NCBI RefSeq assembly: GCF_017813355.1
Contig: NZ_JAGIYZ010000001.1
Span: forward strand, 62,001 to 126,000
Direction: 5' to 3'
DNA: 64,000 nt
Source of the DNA: Roseomonas nitratireducens
Lineage (GTDB): Bacteria; Pseudomonadota; Alphaproteobacteria; Acetobacterales; Acetobacteraceae
Shown here: piece after piece, positions 9,085 through 18,059 of the stretch
Layout of the letters: the number at the start of each line of letters is the position of its first letter
Numbering within the stretch: the stretch's first letter is position 1
Translations under genes and position numbers: made by a program
Notes under the pieces: generated by a model
The model's input: the letters and a program-made list of their open reading frames with translations, nothing else
Database searches by the model: none
What the model was told of the DNA's origin: nothing

Positions 9085-9588
9085 ATGGCGACCATGCTGA
9101 CCGAGACCGACACGCGCCTGCTGCGGCGGGCGATCGCCCTGGCTGCCGAGGCGCGAGCCCGCGGCGACCGCCCCTTCGCCTGCGTCATCGCCGATGCCGG
9201 GGGTGCCGTCATCGCGGAAGCGGGGTCGATGCAGGGTGCTTCCGGCGCCGGCACGCTGGCGCATTCGGAGATGAACGCGCTGACCGCGGCGCTGGCGGCG
9301 GGCACGCCCCGGGCCAGGATGCGCGCGGGCACCATGTATTCCTCGGGCGAGCCCTGCGCGATGTGCGCCGCGGCCGCCTTCTACGCGGGCGTCGGGCGCG
9401 TGGTGTACGGACTTTCGGCCGGCGCGATCCTGCACCTGCGCAATGCCCAGGCGCATACGGCGGGGCTGTCGCTTTCCTGTCGCGCGGTGCTGGACACGGC
9501 GGCCGAACCCGTCGCCGTCATCGGCCCCTGCCTGGAGGAGGAAGCGGCGGTCCCCCACCAGGGATACTGGACGGATGGCGCGGCATGA
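9085..9588 (+). CDS. nucleoside/nucleobase deaminase (CMP/dCMP deaminase fold)
   Basis: A 167-residue zinc-dependent deaminase. The zinc and proton-shuttle motif appears as AHSEMNAL (H-S-E in place of the common H-A-E), followed by SSGEPCAMCAAAAFY, the PCxxC pair of zinc Cys ligands. Family members deaminate guanine, cytosine, adenosine in tRNA or related bases. It starts four bases after the double-permease stop and so belongs to the same operon, suggesting that the imported solute is deaminated inside the cell. ATG at 9094 is an alternative start. Confidence 0.85.
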   Translation: MATMLTETDTRLLRRAIALAAEARARGDRPFACVIADAGGAVIAEAGSMQGASGAGTLAHSEMNALTAALAAGTPRARMRAGTMYSSGEPCAMCAAAAFYAGVGRVVYGLSAGAILHLRNAQAHTAGLSLSCRAVLDTAAEPVAVIGPCLEEEAAVPHQGYWTDGAA

Positions 9589-9738
9589 CCGGCCGCCCCT
9601 TGTGGGTGCGCGGGAATTCCGTGCAGGCTTGCGCGGCCGCCTGTATCGTCGGGCAGGGATGACGGGCTGACCTGGACAATCTGCGGCGCATGAAGGCCGC
9701 AAAAGGGCAAAGCTCGAGGCAGGACTGGGAGACAGGGC

Positions 9739-11535
9739 ATGAGCGAAGACCATCTGCGCGAGATGATCGGGCGCGTGAAGCGCGGCACGCTGACACGGCG
9801 CGGCTTCGTCCGGCGCATGGCGGCGCTGGGCTTCACCGCGCCCATGGCGACGCAGCTGCTGGCCATCGCCGGCGCGGCGCCGGCCGCGGCGCAATCCGTG
9901 CCGGCCTATCGCCCGACCCGGCGCGGCGGCGGCGGCGCGCTGAAGATCCTGTACTGGCAGGCGGCGACGCTGCTGAACCCGCATTTCGCGGCCGGCACGA
10001 CGAACCAGGACGCGGCGCGCGTCTTCTATGAACCGCTGGCCGGCTGGGCTTCCGACGGCACGCTGCACCCGATCCTCGCGGCCGAGATCCCGTCGATCGA
10101 GAATGGCGGCCTGTCGCAGGACGGGCGGTCGGTCACCTGGAAGCTCAAGCGCGGCGTGAAGTGGCACGACGGGCAGGATTTTTCGGCCGACGACGTGGTG
10201 TTCAACTGGGAATACGCCCGCAGCGCGGCCGTGGCGGCGGTCACCTCCGGGTCCTACCGCGACGTCAACGTCGTGAAGGTGGACGACCATACGGTGCGGG
10301 TGGAATTCGCCCAGCCGACGCCCTTCTGGGCGGATGCGTTCGTGGCCGCGACCGGGCAGATGATCCCGAAGCACATGTTCCAGGGCTTCGCCGGCGCCAA
10401 TTCGCGCGACGCGCCGGCCAACCTGCGCCCGGTCGGCACCGGCCCCTACCGCTTCGTCTCCTTCGCGCCGGGCGACCTGCTGCGCGGGGAGCTGAACCAG
10501 AACTACCACATGGACAACCGGCCATTCTTCGACACGCTCGAGATCAAGGGCGGCGGCGACGCCGTCTCGGCCGCGCGCGCCGTGCTGCAGACCGGCGACT
10601 TCGACTATGCCTGGAACATGCAGGTCGAGGACGAGATTCTGAAGCGCCTGGAAGCCGCCGGCCGCGGCAAGGTGAACATCGTCGAGGGCGGCGGCATCGA
10701 GTTCGTGCAGCTCAACGCCACCGACCCGAACCGTGAGATCGACGGCGAGCGTTCCCACATCAGCACCCAGCACCCCGCCTTCCGCGACCCCGCGGTGCGG
10801 GAGGCGATGGCGCTGCTGATCGACCGCAACGCGCTGGAGCAGTTCATCTACGGCCGCGGCGGCCCAGCGACGGCCAACTTCCTGAACAACCCGCCGCGCT
10901 TCCGCTCGCCCAACATGCGCTGGGAATTCAGCATCCAGAAGGCGAACGAGATCCTGGACCGCGCCGGCTGGGCGCGCGGGCGGGACGGCATCCGCGCCAA
11001 GGACGGCGTTCGGCTGCGCTTCGTCTACCAGACCTCGGTCAACGCGCCGCGCCAGCGCACCCAGGCGGTGTACAAGCAGGCTGCGCAGCGCGCGGGCATC
11101 GACCTCGAGCTGAAGTCGGTCGTCGCCTCCGTCTTCTTCTCGTCGGACGTCGCTAACCCGGACACCTACACCAAGTTCTACGCCGACGTGCAGATGTACA
11201 CGACGACGATGCCGCAGGCGGACCCCGAGCGGTTCATGAACCAGTACGTGTCCTGGGAGATGTCGACCAAGGCCAACAGCTGGCAGGGTCGCAACATCGT
11301 CCGCTGGCGGAGCGAGGAGTACGACCGCATCTTCCGCGCGGCGCAGTCCGAGCTCGACCCGGTGAAGCGCGCGGCGATGTTCATCCAGCTGAACGACCTC
11401 GTCGTCGGCTCGAACCACATCATCCCGCTGGTCAGCCGCCCGACCGTCAGCGCGAGCCTGAACAACCTCCGGCACGTGCTGAGCGCCTGGGACGGGACGC
11501 TCTGGCTGCTCGGCGACTGGTGGCGCGAGACCTGA
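9739..11535 (+). CDS. ABC transporter substrate-binding protein, oligopeptide/dipeptide family 5
   Basis: A 598-residue periplasmic binding protein of the DppA/OppA (SBP_bac_5) family. The N-terminal LTRRGFVRRMAALGF with a following hydrophobic stretch and AAAQS is a twin-arginine-like signal. Family blocks are easy to see: DGRSVTWKLKRGVKWHDG, DFSADDVVFNWEY and RPVGTGPYRFVSF. It is the first gene of a five-gene transporter and is preceded by a 150-base gap that should hold the promoter. The ligand could be a peptide, but this family also binds glutathione, nickel, sugars and opines. Confidence 0.9.
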   Translation: MSEDHLREMIGRVKRGTLTRRGFVRRMAALGFTAPMATQLLAIAGAAPAAAQSVPAYRPTRRGGGGALKILYWQAATLLNPHFAAGTTNQDAARVFYEPLAGWASDGTLHPILAAEIPSIENGGLSQDGRSVTWKLKRGVKWHDGQDFSADDVVFNWEYARSAAVAAVTSGSYRDVNVVKVDDHTVRVEFAQPTPFWADAFVAATGQMIPKHMFQGFAGANSRDAPANLRPVGTGPYRFVSFAPGDLLRGELNQNYHMDNRPFFDTLEIKGGGDAVSAARAVLQTGDFDYAWNMQVEDEILKRLEAAGRGKVNIVEGGGIEFVQLNATDPNREIDGERSHISTQHPAFRDPAVREAMALLIDRNALEQFIYGRGGPATANFLNNPPRFRSPNMRWEFSIQKANEILDRAGWARGRDGIRAKDGVRLRFVYQTSVNAPRQRTQAVYKQAAQRAGIDLELKSVVASVFFSSDVANPDTYTKFYADVQMYTTTMPQADPERFMNQYVSWEMSTKANSWQGRNIVRWRSEEYDRIFRAAQSELDPVKRAAMFIQLNDLVVGSNHIIPLVSRPTVSASLNNLRHVLSAWDGTLWLLGDWWRET

Positions 11536-11545
11536 TCCGTCCCGC

Positions 11546-12505
11546 GTGACCCAGTACCTCATCCGGCGCCTGCTGATCGCGATCCCGAGCCTGCTCGGGA
11601 TCAGCGTCATCCTCTTCACGGTGCTCGCCCTCGCCCCGGGCGACCCGTTCGAGGAGCTGGCGACGAACCCCGCCGTGCCGCCCGATGTCCGCGCGCAACT
11701 GCGCGCGAGCCTCGGTCTCGATGACCCGATCCATGAGCGCTATGTCAGCTGGCTGCTGGCCATGCTGCGGGGCGACTGGGGCTATTCCTTCGTCAGCCGC
11801 ATCCCGGTCGACCAGCTCATCATGCAGCGGCTGCCCACCACCGTCGCGGTGATCGGCGCATCGCAGGTGCTGGCGCTGTGCATCGCGCTGCCGGTCGGCG
11901 TCTATGCCGCGACGCGGCCCTATTCCATCTTCGACCAGATCGCGAACACGCTGGCCTTCGTCGGCTTCTCGCTGCCCACCTTCTTCACCGGGCTGCTGAT
12001 GATCCTACTGTTCTCGATCACGCTGGACTGGCTGCCCTTCGTCTATTCGACGAACATCACCTCTTCCGGCTGGCGCTGGTGGTGGGACCACATCCGCCAG
12101 GCGATCATGCCGGTGCTGGTGTTGGGCCTGTTCCAGGGCGCGGCGTGGACGCGCTACGTGCGATCCGCCGTGCTGGATGTCATTCGGCTCGACCACGTGA
12201 CGACGGCGCGCGCGAAGGGCCTGCCGGAGACGCGGATCACCATGCGCCATGTGGTGCGCAACGCGATGATCCCGGTGGTCACGCTGGTCGCGCTGCAGAT
12301 GCCGGCGGTGTTCGGCGGCGCGATCGTGACGGAGCAGATCTTCCGCGTGCCGGGCATCGGATCGCTGCTGATCAGCGCCATCCTCGCCAACGACACGCCG
12401 GTCATCATGGCCGTCACCTTCGTCTTCGCCGGCCTCGTCATCTTCTTCAACCTGATCGCGGACATCCTGTATGGCTGGCTCGATCCCCGCATCAGCTACC
12501 GCTAG
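11546..12505 (+). CDS. ABC transporter permease, DppB type
   Basis: A 319-residue inner-membrane permease. It opens with TQYLIRRLLIAIPSLLGISV, the characteristic DppB/OppB N-terminus. It carries the periplasmic domain with PGDPFEEL and the EAA loop near TARAKGLPETRITMRHVVRN. The start codon is GTG, ten bases after the binding-protein stop. The gene overlaps the second permease gene by 35 bases, indicating tight co-expression. Confidence 0.91.
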   Translation: MTQYLIRRLLIAIPSLLGISVILFTVLALAPGDPFEELATNPAVPPDVRAQLRASLGLDDPIHERYVSWLLAMLRGDWGYSFVSRIPVDQLIMQRLPTTVAVIGASQVLALCIALPVGVYAATRPYSIFDQIANTLAFVGFSLPTFFTGLLMILLFSITLDWLPFVYSTNITSSGWRWWWDHIRQAIMPVLVLGLFQGAAWTRYVRSAVLDVIRLDHVTTARAKGLPETRITMRHVVRNAMIPVVTLVALQMPAVFGGAIVTEQIFRVPGIGSLLISAILANDTPVIMAVTFVFAGLVIFFNLIADILYGWLDPRISYR

Positions 12506-13393
12506 CGCCCCCGCCCGCCCGCGGATCGGGCCGTGGGGGGAGGCATGGCGCCGCTTCCGCAAGCACCGGCTTGCGGTCGTCAGCGCGGCGATCCTGCTGA
12601 TGCTGATCCTCGCGGTGCTCGTGGGGCCGCTCGTCTGGCGCGTGCCGATCGACGAGATCGACTTCACCGCGCGGCTGCAAGGCCCGTCCTGGGAGCATCC
12701 GCTGGGGACCGACGACCTCGGCCAAGACCTGCTGGCGCGCATCCTCTATGGCGGGCGCATCTCGCTGGCGGTCGGCTTCACGGCGATGCTGGTCGCCGTC
12801 TTCCTCGGAACCTTCGTCGGCGCGGTCGCCGGCATGGCGGGCGGCAAGCTCGACGCGGCGCTGATGTGGCTGACCGACCTGTTCCTGTCCCTGCCGCAGC
12901 TGCCGCTGCTGCTGCTGATCATCTACCTGTTCCGCGACTCCCTGAAGGACGTCGTGGGGCCGGAGATGGGCGTCTTCATCCTCATCGTCGCGGTCATCGG
13001 CCTGTTCAACTGGATGCCGGTCGCGCGCCTGGTGCGCGCGCAGTTCTTCTCGCTGCGGGAGAAGGAGTTCGTCGAGGCCGCGCGCGCCCTCGGCGCTTCG
13101 CGCCTGCGCCTTGTGATGCGCCATATCCTGCCGAACGCCCTCGGGCCCGTCATCGTCGCGGCGACGATCGACGTGGCGGCCGCGATCATCGCCGAGAGCA
13201 CGCTCTCCTTCCTCGGCCTCGGCTTCCCGCCGGACATCCCGACCTGGGGGCGGCTGCTGTTCGACGCCAAGGACAACCTCGATTTCGCGCCGCACTGGGC
13301 GCTGTTCCCGGGGCTCGCCATCTTCCTCACCGTTGTCAGCATCAATTTCGTGGGCGACGGGCTGCGCGACGCGCTCGACCCGAGGCGCGTCCT

Positions 13394-13397
<4 letters not shown>
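12471..13397 (+). CDS. ABC transporter permease, DppC type
   Basis: A 308-residue permease partner of the DppB-type subunit. Family features are the cytosolic N-terminal WRRFRKHRLAVVSA, the GTDDLGQDLLARILYGGRIS block and an EAA loop in EAARALGASRLRLVMRHILPN. About six membrane spans are visible. Its ATG lies inside the end of the previous gene in another frame. A start at the in-frame RFRKHR region would be too short for the family. Confidence 0.91.
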
Positions 13398-14379
<982 letters not shown>

Positions 14380-14383
<4 letters not shown>

Positions 14384-15354
14384 CGCAGCCCCTGCTCCGC
14401 GTCGACAAGCTCGTGAAGCGCTTCGCCGTGAAGGGTGGCGTGCTCCGCCGCACCGTGGGGGAGGTGCATGCCGTCTCGGGCGTTTCCTTCGACCTGGCAC
14501 CTGGCGAGACGCTCGGCCTGGTGGGGGAATCCGGCTGTGGGAAATCCACCACGGGGCGCCTCATCCTGCGGCTGATCGAGCCGACCGCGGGGCAGGTCTG
14601 GTTCGACGGCAAGGACATCACGGCGCTCGACGAGAAGCAGATGATCGCGCTGCGCCGCGACATGCAGATCATCTTCCAGGACCCCTACGCCTCGCTCAAC
14701 CCTCGAATGACTGTCGGCGCCATCATCGGGGAGGCGCTGGTCATCCACGGCCTCGCCAGGACGGCGCGGGAGCGGGAGGAACGCGTCGTCGAGCTGCTCG
14801 AGACGGTCGGCATGAACGCCGACCAGATGCGCCGCTTCCCGCATGAATTCTCGGGTGGCCAGCGCCAGCGCATCGGCATCGCGCGCGCCCTCGCCGTCTC
14901 CCCCAAGCTGATCGTGTGCGACGAGCCGGTCTCGGCGCTCGACGTCTCGATCCAGGCGCAGGTGGTGAACCTGCTCGAGGACCTGCAGGAGAAATACGGC
15001 CTCACCTACCTGTTCATCGCGCATGACCTCTCGGTGGTGGAGCACATCAGCGACCGCGTCGCGGTGATGTATCTCGGCCGGATCGTGGAGATCGCCTCGG
15101 CCCGCGGGCTCTACACCGATCCGCTGCATCCCTATACGGAAGCGCTGCTCTCGGCCGTGCCGATCCCGGATCCGACGGTGAAGCGCCAGCGCATCCGGCT
15201 GGAAGGGGATGTGCCGAGTCCGCTCAATCCGCCGCCGGGCTGCAATTTCCACACGCGCTGCCCGATCGCCGATGCCGGCGCCTGCCGGTCCGAGGTGCCG
15301 GAACTGCGCGAAGTGCGCGCGGGTCATTTCGTCGCCTGCCACAAGCGCGGCTGA
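14380..15354 (+). CDS. ABC transporter ATP-binding protein, DppF type
   Basis: A 324-residue ATPase and the last gene of the operon. Motifs are [27 protein letters not shown] (typical of OppF/DppF), [22 protein letters not shown] and a C-terminal Cys cluster [15 protein letters not shown]. The ATG at 14380 overlaps the DppD stop (ATGA). The protein fits the normal family length from this start. Confidence 0.92.
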
Positions 15355-15356
15355 CG

Positions 15357-15385
15357 GCCGGCCGTAACCTTCGGGAAAGGCCGGC
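15357..15385 (+). terminator. possible transcription terminator hairpin after the peptide-transport operon
   Basis: GCCGGCC at 15357-15363 pairs with GGCCGGC at 15379-15385 across a 15-base loop that can itself pair partly (CCTT with AAGG). It begins three bases after the DppF stop. No T-run follows, so it may be a stabilising hairpin or a Rho-linked end rather than a classic intrinsic terminator. Confidence 0.4.
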
Positions 15386-15424
15386 GCGCGAGACTGCGGC
15401 GTTTTCCGCTGCAGGAGGCAGCCC

Positions 15425-16276
15425 ATGGTCGCCCTTTCCTTTCGCGCGCTGACGCGCGGCGCCGCACCCCGAATCAAGGTCGTGGACATCGGCGCCAATC
15501 CGATCGATTCCGAACCGCCCTATGCCGGCATGCTCCGCGCCGGCGAGGCCGAGGTGGTCGGCTTCGAGCCGAACCGCGCCGCGCTTGCCACGCTCGATGC
15601 GCGCAAGGGCCCGCTGGAGAGCTACTTCCCCCACGCCGTCGGCGATGGCGCGCGCCACACGTTGCGCATCTGCCAGGCGCCGGGCATGACCTCGCTGCTC
15701 GAGCCCGACCCCGCGGTGCTTTCGCTGTTCCACGGCTTCCCCGAATGGGGGCGCGTGATCGCGACCGAGGAGGTGGACACGGTCCGGCTCGACGACGTGC
15801 CCGAGACGGCGGGCGCGGACATGCTGAAGCTCGACATCCAGGGCGCCGAGCTGATGGTGCTGCGCAACGCGGTGGCGCGGCTCGCCGACGCGCTGGTGAT
15901 CCAGGCGGAGGTCGAGTTCCTGCCGCTCTACAAGGGCCAGCCCTTGTATGGGGAGATGGAGACTTTCCTCGCCGGCCACGGCTTCCGCCTGCACCGCTTC
16001 TTCCCGACGGTCAGCCGCGCGATCCAGCCCATGATGGTCAACAACGACCCCTATGCCGGCATGGGCCAGCTCGTCTGGGCCGATGCGGTCTTCATTCGCG
16101 ACCTGACGCGTCTCGACGCGCTGTCCGACCGGCAATTGCTGGCGATGGCGGCGATCCTGCACGAATGCTACGGCAGCGCGGATGTCGTGTTCCGCCTGCT
16201 GGGCGAGCACGACGCGCGCCAGGGCGGCGCGCTTGCCGGGGGCTACCTCCAGGGCATGCAGCAGCGGGCGGCGTGA
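15425..16276 (+). CDS. FkbM family methyltransferase
   Basis: A 283-residue SAM-dependent methyltransferase. The SAM-binding VVDIGANPIDSE, VVGFEPNRAALATL and the later LKLDIQGAELMVLRNA are hallmark FkbM blocks. Members O-methylate sugars, polyketides or other small groups, often in glycan loci. It lies 70 bases after the peptide transporter and converges, with a 13-base gap, on the two O-GlcNAc-transferase-like genes. A role in capping the glycan of the octad-repeat protein is attractive but is only context-based inference. Confidence 0.8.
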   Translation: MVALSFRALTRGAAPRIKVVDIGANPIDSEPPYAGMLRAGEAEVVGFEPNRAALATLDARKGPLESYFPHAVGDGARHTLRICQAPGMTSLLEPDPAVLSLFHGFPEWGRVIATEEVDTVRLDDVPETAGADMLKLDIQGAELMVLRNAVARLADALVIQAEVEFLPLYKGQPLYGEMETFLAGHGFRLHRFFPTVSRAIQPMMVNNDPYAGMGQLVWADAVFIRDLTRLDALSDRQLLAMAAILHECYGSADVVFRLLGEHDARQGGALAGGYLQGMQQRAA

Positions 16277-16289
16277 CCGCCCGCGCCCG

Positions 16290-18056
16290 TCAGGGGCGCA
16301 GGCGGATCCGCTCGTAGGCGGCCTCGATGCGGCGGGCGAAGCCGGCCGCGTCGCCGACCGTCCGTGCCCAGGCATCGCCCGCCAGCGCGGTCTTCACCCG
16401 CGCATGATGCGCGGGATCGAGCGCATGGGCGCAGGCGATCTCCACATACTCGTCCACGCTCGTCGCGGAGTTGCCGGGAAGCCCGATCGCGCGCAGCAGC
16501 GCGGTCGCCATCCGGGCGGCGAACGCGCGTCCGGCGAGCGTGACGATCGGCAGGCCCATGCGCAGCGCGTCGCTCGCCACCGTGCCGGCATTGTAGGGCG
16601 TGGTGTCGAGGAACAGGTCCGCGAGGCCGAGCCGCGCGCGATACCGCGCCGGGTCGCAGCGCGTGGCGAACAGGATGCGCGCCGGATCGACCCCCGCCGC
16701 CTGCGCCGCCCGGCGCAGATTGGCGATGCCGGTCGCGTTGTCCTCGGTCAGCCACAGCACGCTGCGCGGCGCCCGCGCCATGATGCGCATCCAGGCGCCG
16801 AAGACCGTGGGCGTGATCTTGTAGAAATTGTTGAAGCAGCACAGGACGAAGGCGTCCTCCGGCAGGCCCTCGCTGGCGCGCGTCACCACGGGCAGGGCGG
16901 GCGGCTGGCCGTCATTCGCCTGGTAGAGCCCATCCAGCGGCAGCGGCCGCGGCGCGTAGCCGTCATCCTCGGCTTCCGGCACCACGTCCCGGTCGCAGAT
17001 CATCCAGTCGAGTTCGGGCAGCGGCACCGGGCCGACATAGCCGAGATAGGTCGCCTGCACCGGGGCCGGCTTCCAGCGCAGCGCGCCCAGCCGCGCCCCG
17101 CGCGTCAGCCCGTTGAGGTCGACCAGGATGTCGATCTCGTCGGCGCGGATGCGGCGCGCCAGCTGCTCGTCGGTCAGCTGCCGTACGGGCACATGGTGGT
17201 CGAAGGCGGCGAGGATGCGCGCGCGCAGCTCGCTGCCATCCTCCTCCGTGGTGCAGTAGCCGAACACCTCGAAGCGGCTGCGGTCGTGCCGTTCCAGCAG
17301 CTCGACGATCAGCGTGCCCATGGCGTGGCGGCAGAAATCGGAGGAGAGGTAGCCGACGCGGATGCGGTCATGCGCATAGCCCTGCGGCGGCGCGAGCCGT
17401 TCCGGCGCCGCCGGCACCTTGCGCGCGATCCAGGCCGCGCCGATGCGCGTCTGCAGCGCGGGGTCGTCGGTCAGCGCGAGCGCGCCGAGCGGCCCGCCCA
17501 TCAGCGCCAGCGTCTCCGCGTCCAGGCCAGGAAGGCCGCCGCCGTCGAGCGGCCACATGCAGCCCTTCTGCCGCAGATGCGACCAATGCTGCACCACGTC
17601 GGGCTGCTGCGGATCAAGCTGCAGGCTCTGCCGCAGCGTCGCCTCGGCTTCCGCGTAGCGCTTCTGGTTCTCGAACAGCCGGCCGCGATGGTTGAGCAGC
17701 GGCAGGCGCGCCTCGACCGGCTGCAGCGCGGCCTCCCAGGTGGCGAGCGCTTCCTCCTGCCTGCCTTCCGCTTCCAGCGCGAGGCCGAGATTCACCGCGG
17801 CCTGGTGCAGGTCCGGCTTCATCGCCAGCGCCTGGCGATAGGCGATCATCGCGCCCTGCCGGTCGCCGCCGGCGCCAAGCTGCACGCCGAGGTTGAACCA
17901 GGCGGCGAAGCGCTGCGGGGATGCCGGGTTGGCGGTGAGCCAGGCGCGGTAGAGGCCGATCGCATCCGCCGGCGGCAGGCCTTCGAGGCGCGGCATCAGC
18001 GCCTCCAGCCCCATGCCGGCAAGCGGGACCTGGGTCGCGGTGTCGAGCGGGGCCAT
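16290..18056 (-). CDS. O-GlcNAc transferase-like glycosyltransferase (TPR + GT41/SPINDLY), copy 1
   Basis: A 588-residue cytosolic protein with no signal peptide. Residues about 40-190 are TPR-like repeats (for example AAVNLGLALEAEGRQEEALA), followed by a GT41 catalytic region. The presumed catalytic His is kept in GYLSSDFCRHAMG, the UDP-contacting Lys in FNNFYKITP, and the C-terminal donor-site block is LFLDTTPYNAGTVASDALRMG. It should transfer a sugar from UDP-sugar to Ser/Thr or Asn of a protein. The start lies three bases after the stop of copy 2, with GGAGGG in the end of that gene. The octad-repeat protein upstream in the same run is the likely acceptor. Confidence 0.86.
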   Translation of the reverse strand: MAPLDTATQVPLAGMGLEALMPRLEGLPPADAIGLYRAWLTANPASPQRFAAWFNLGVQLGAGGDRQGAMIAYRQALAMKPDLHQAAVNLGLALEAEGRQEEALATWEAALQPVEARLPLLNHRGRLFENQKRYAEAEATLRQSLQLDPQQPDVVQHWSHLRQKGCMWPLDGGGLPGLDAETLALMGGPLGALALTDDPALQTRIGAAWIARKVPAAPERLAPPQGYAHDRIRVGYLSSDFCRHAMGTLIVELLERHDRSRFEVFGYCTTEEDGSELRARILAAFDHHVPVRQLTDEQLARRIRADEIDILVDLNGLTRGARLGALRWKPAPVQATYLGYVGPVPLPELDWMICDRDVVPEAEDDGYAPRPLPLDGLYQANDGQPPALPVVTRASEGLPEDAFVLCCFNNFYKITPTVFGAWMRIMARAPRSVLWLTEDNATGIANLRRAAQAAGVDPARILFATRCDPARYRARLGLADLFLDTTPYNAGTVASDALRMGLPIVTLAGRAFAARMATALLRAIGLPGNSATSVDEYVEIACAHALDPAHHARVKTALAGDAWARTVGDAAGFARRIEAAYERIRLRP

Positions 18057-18059
18057 GGC

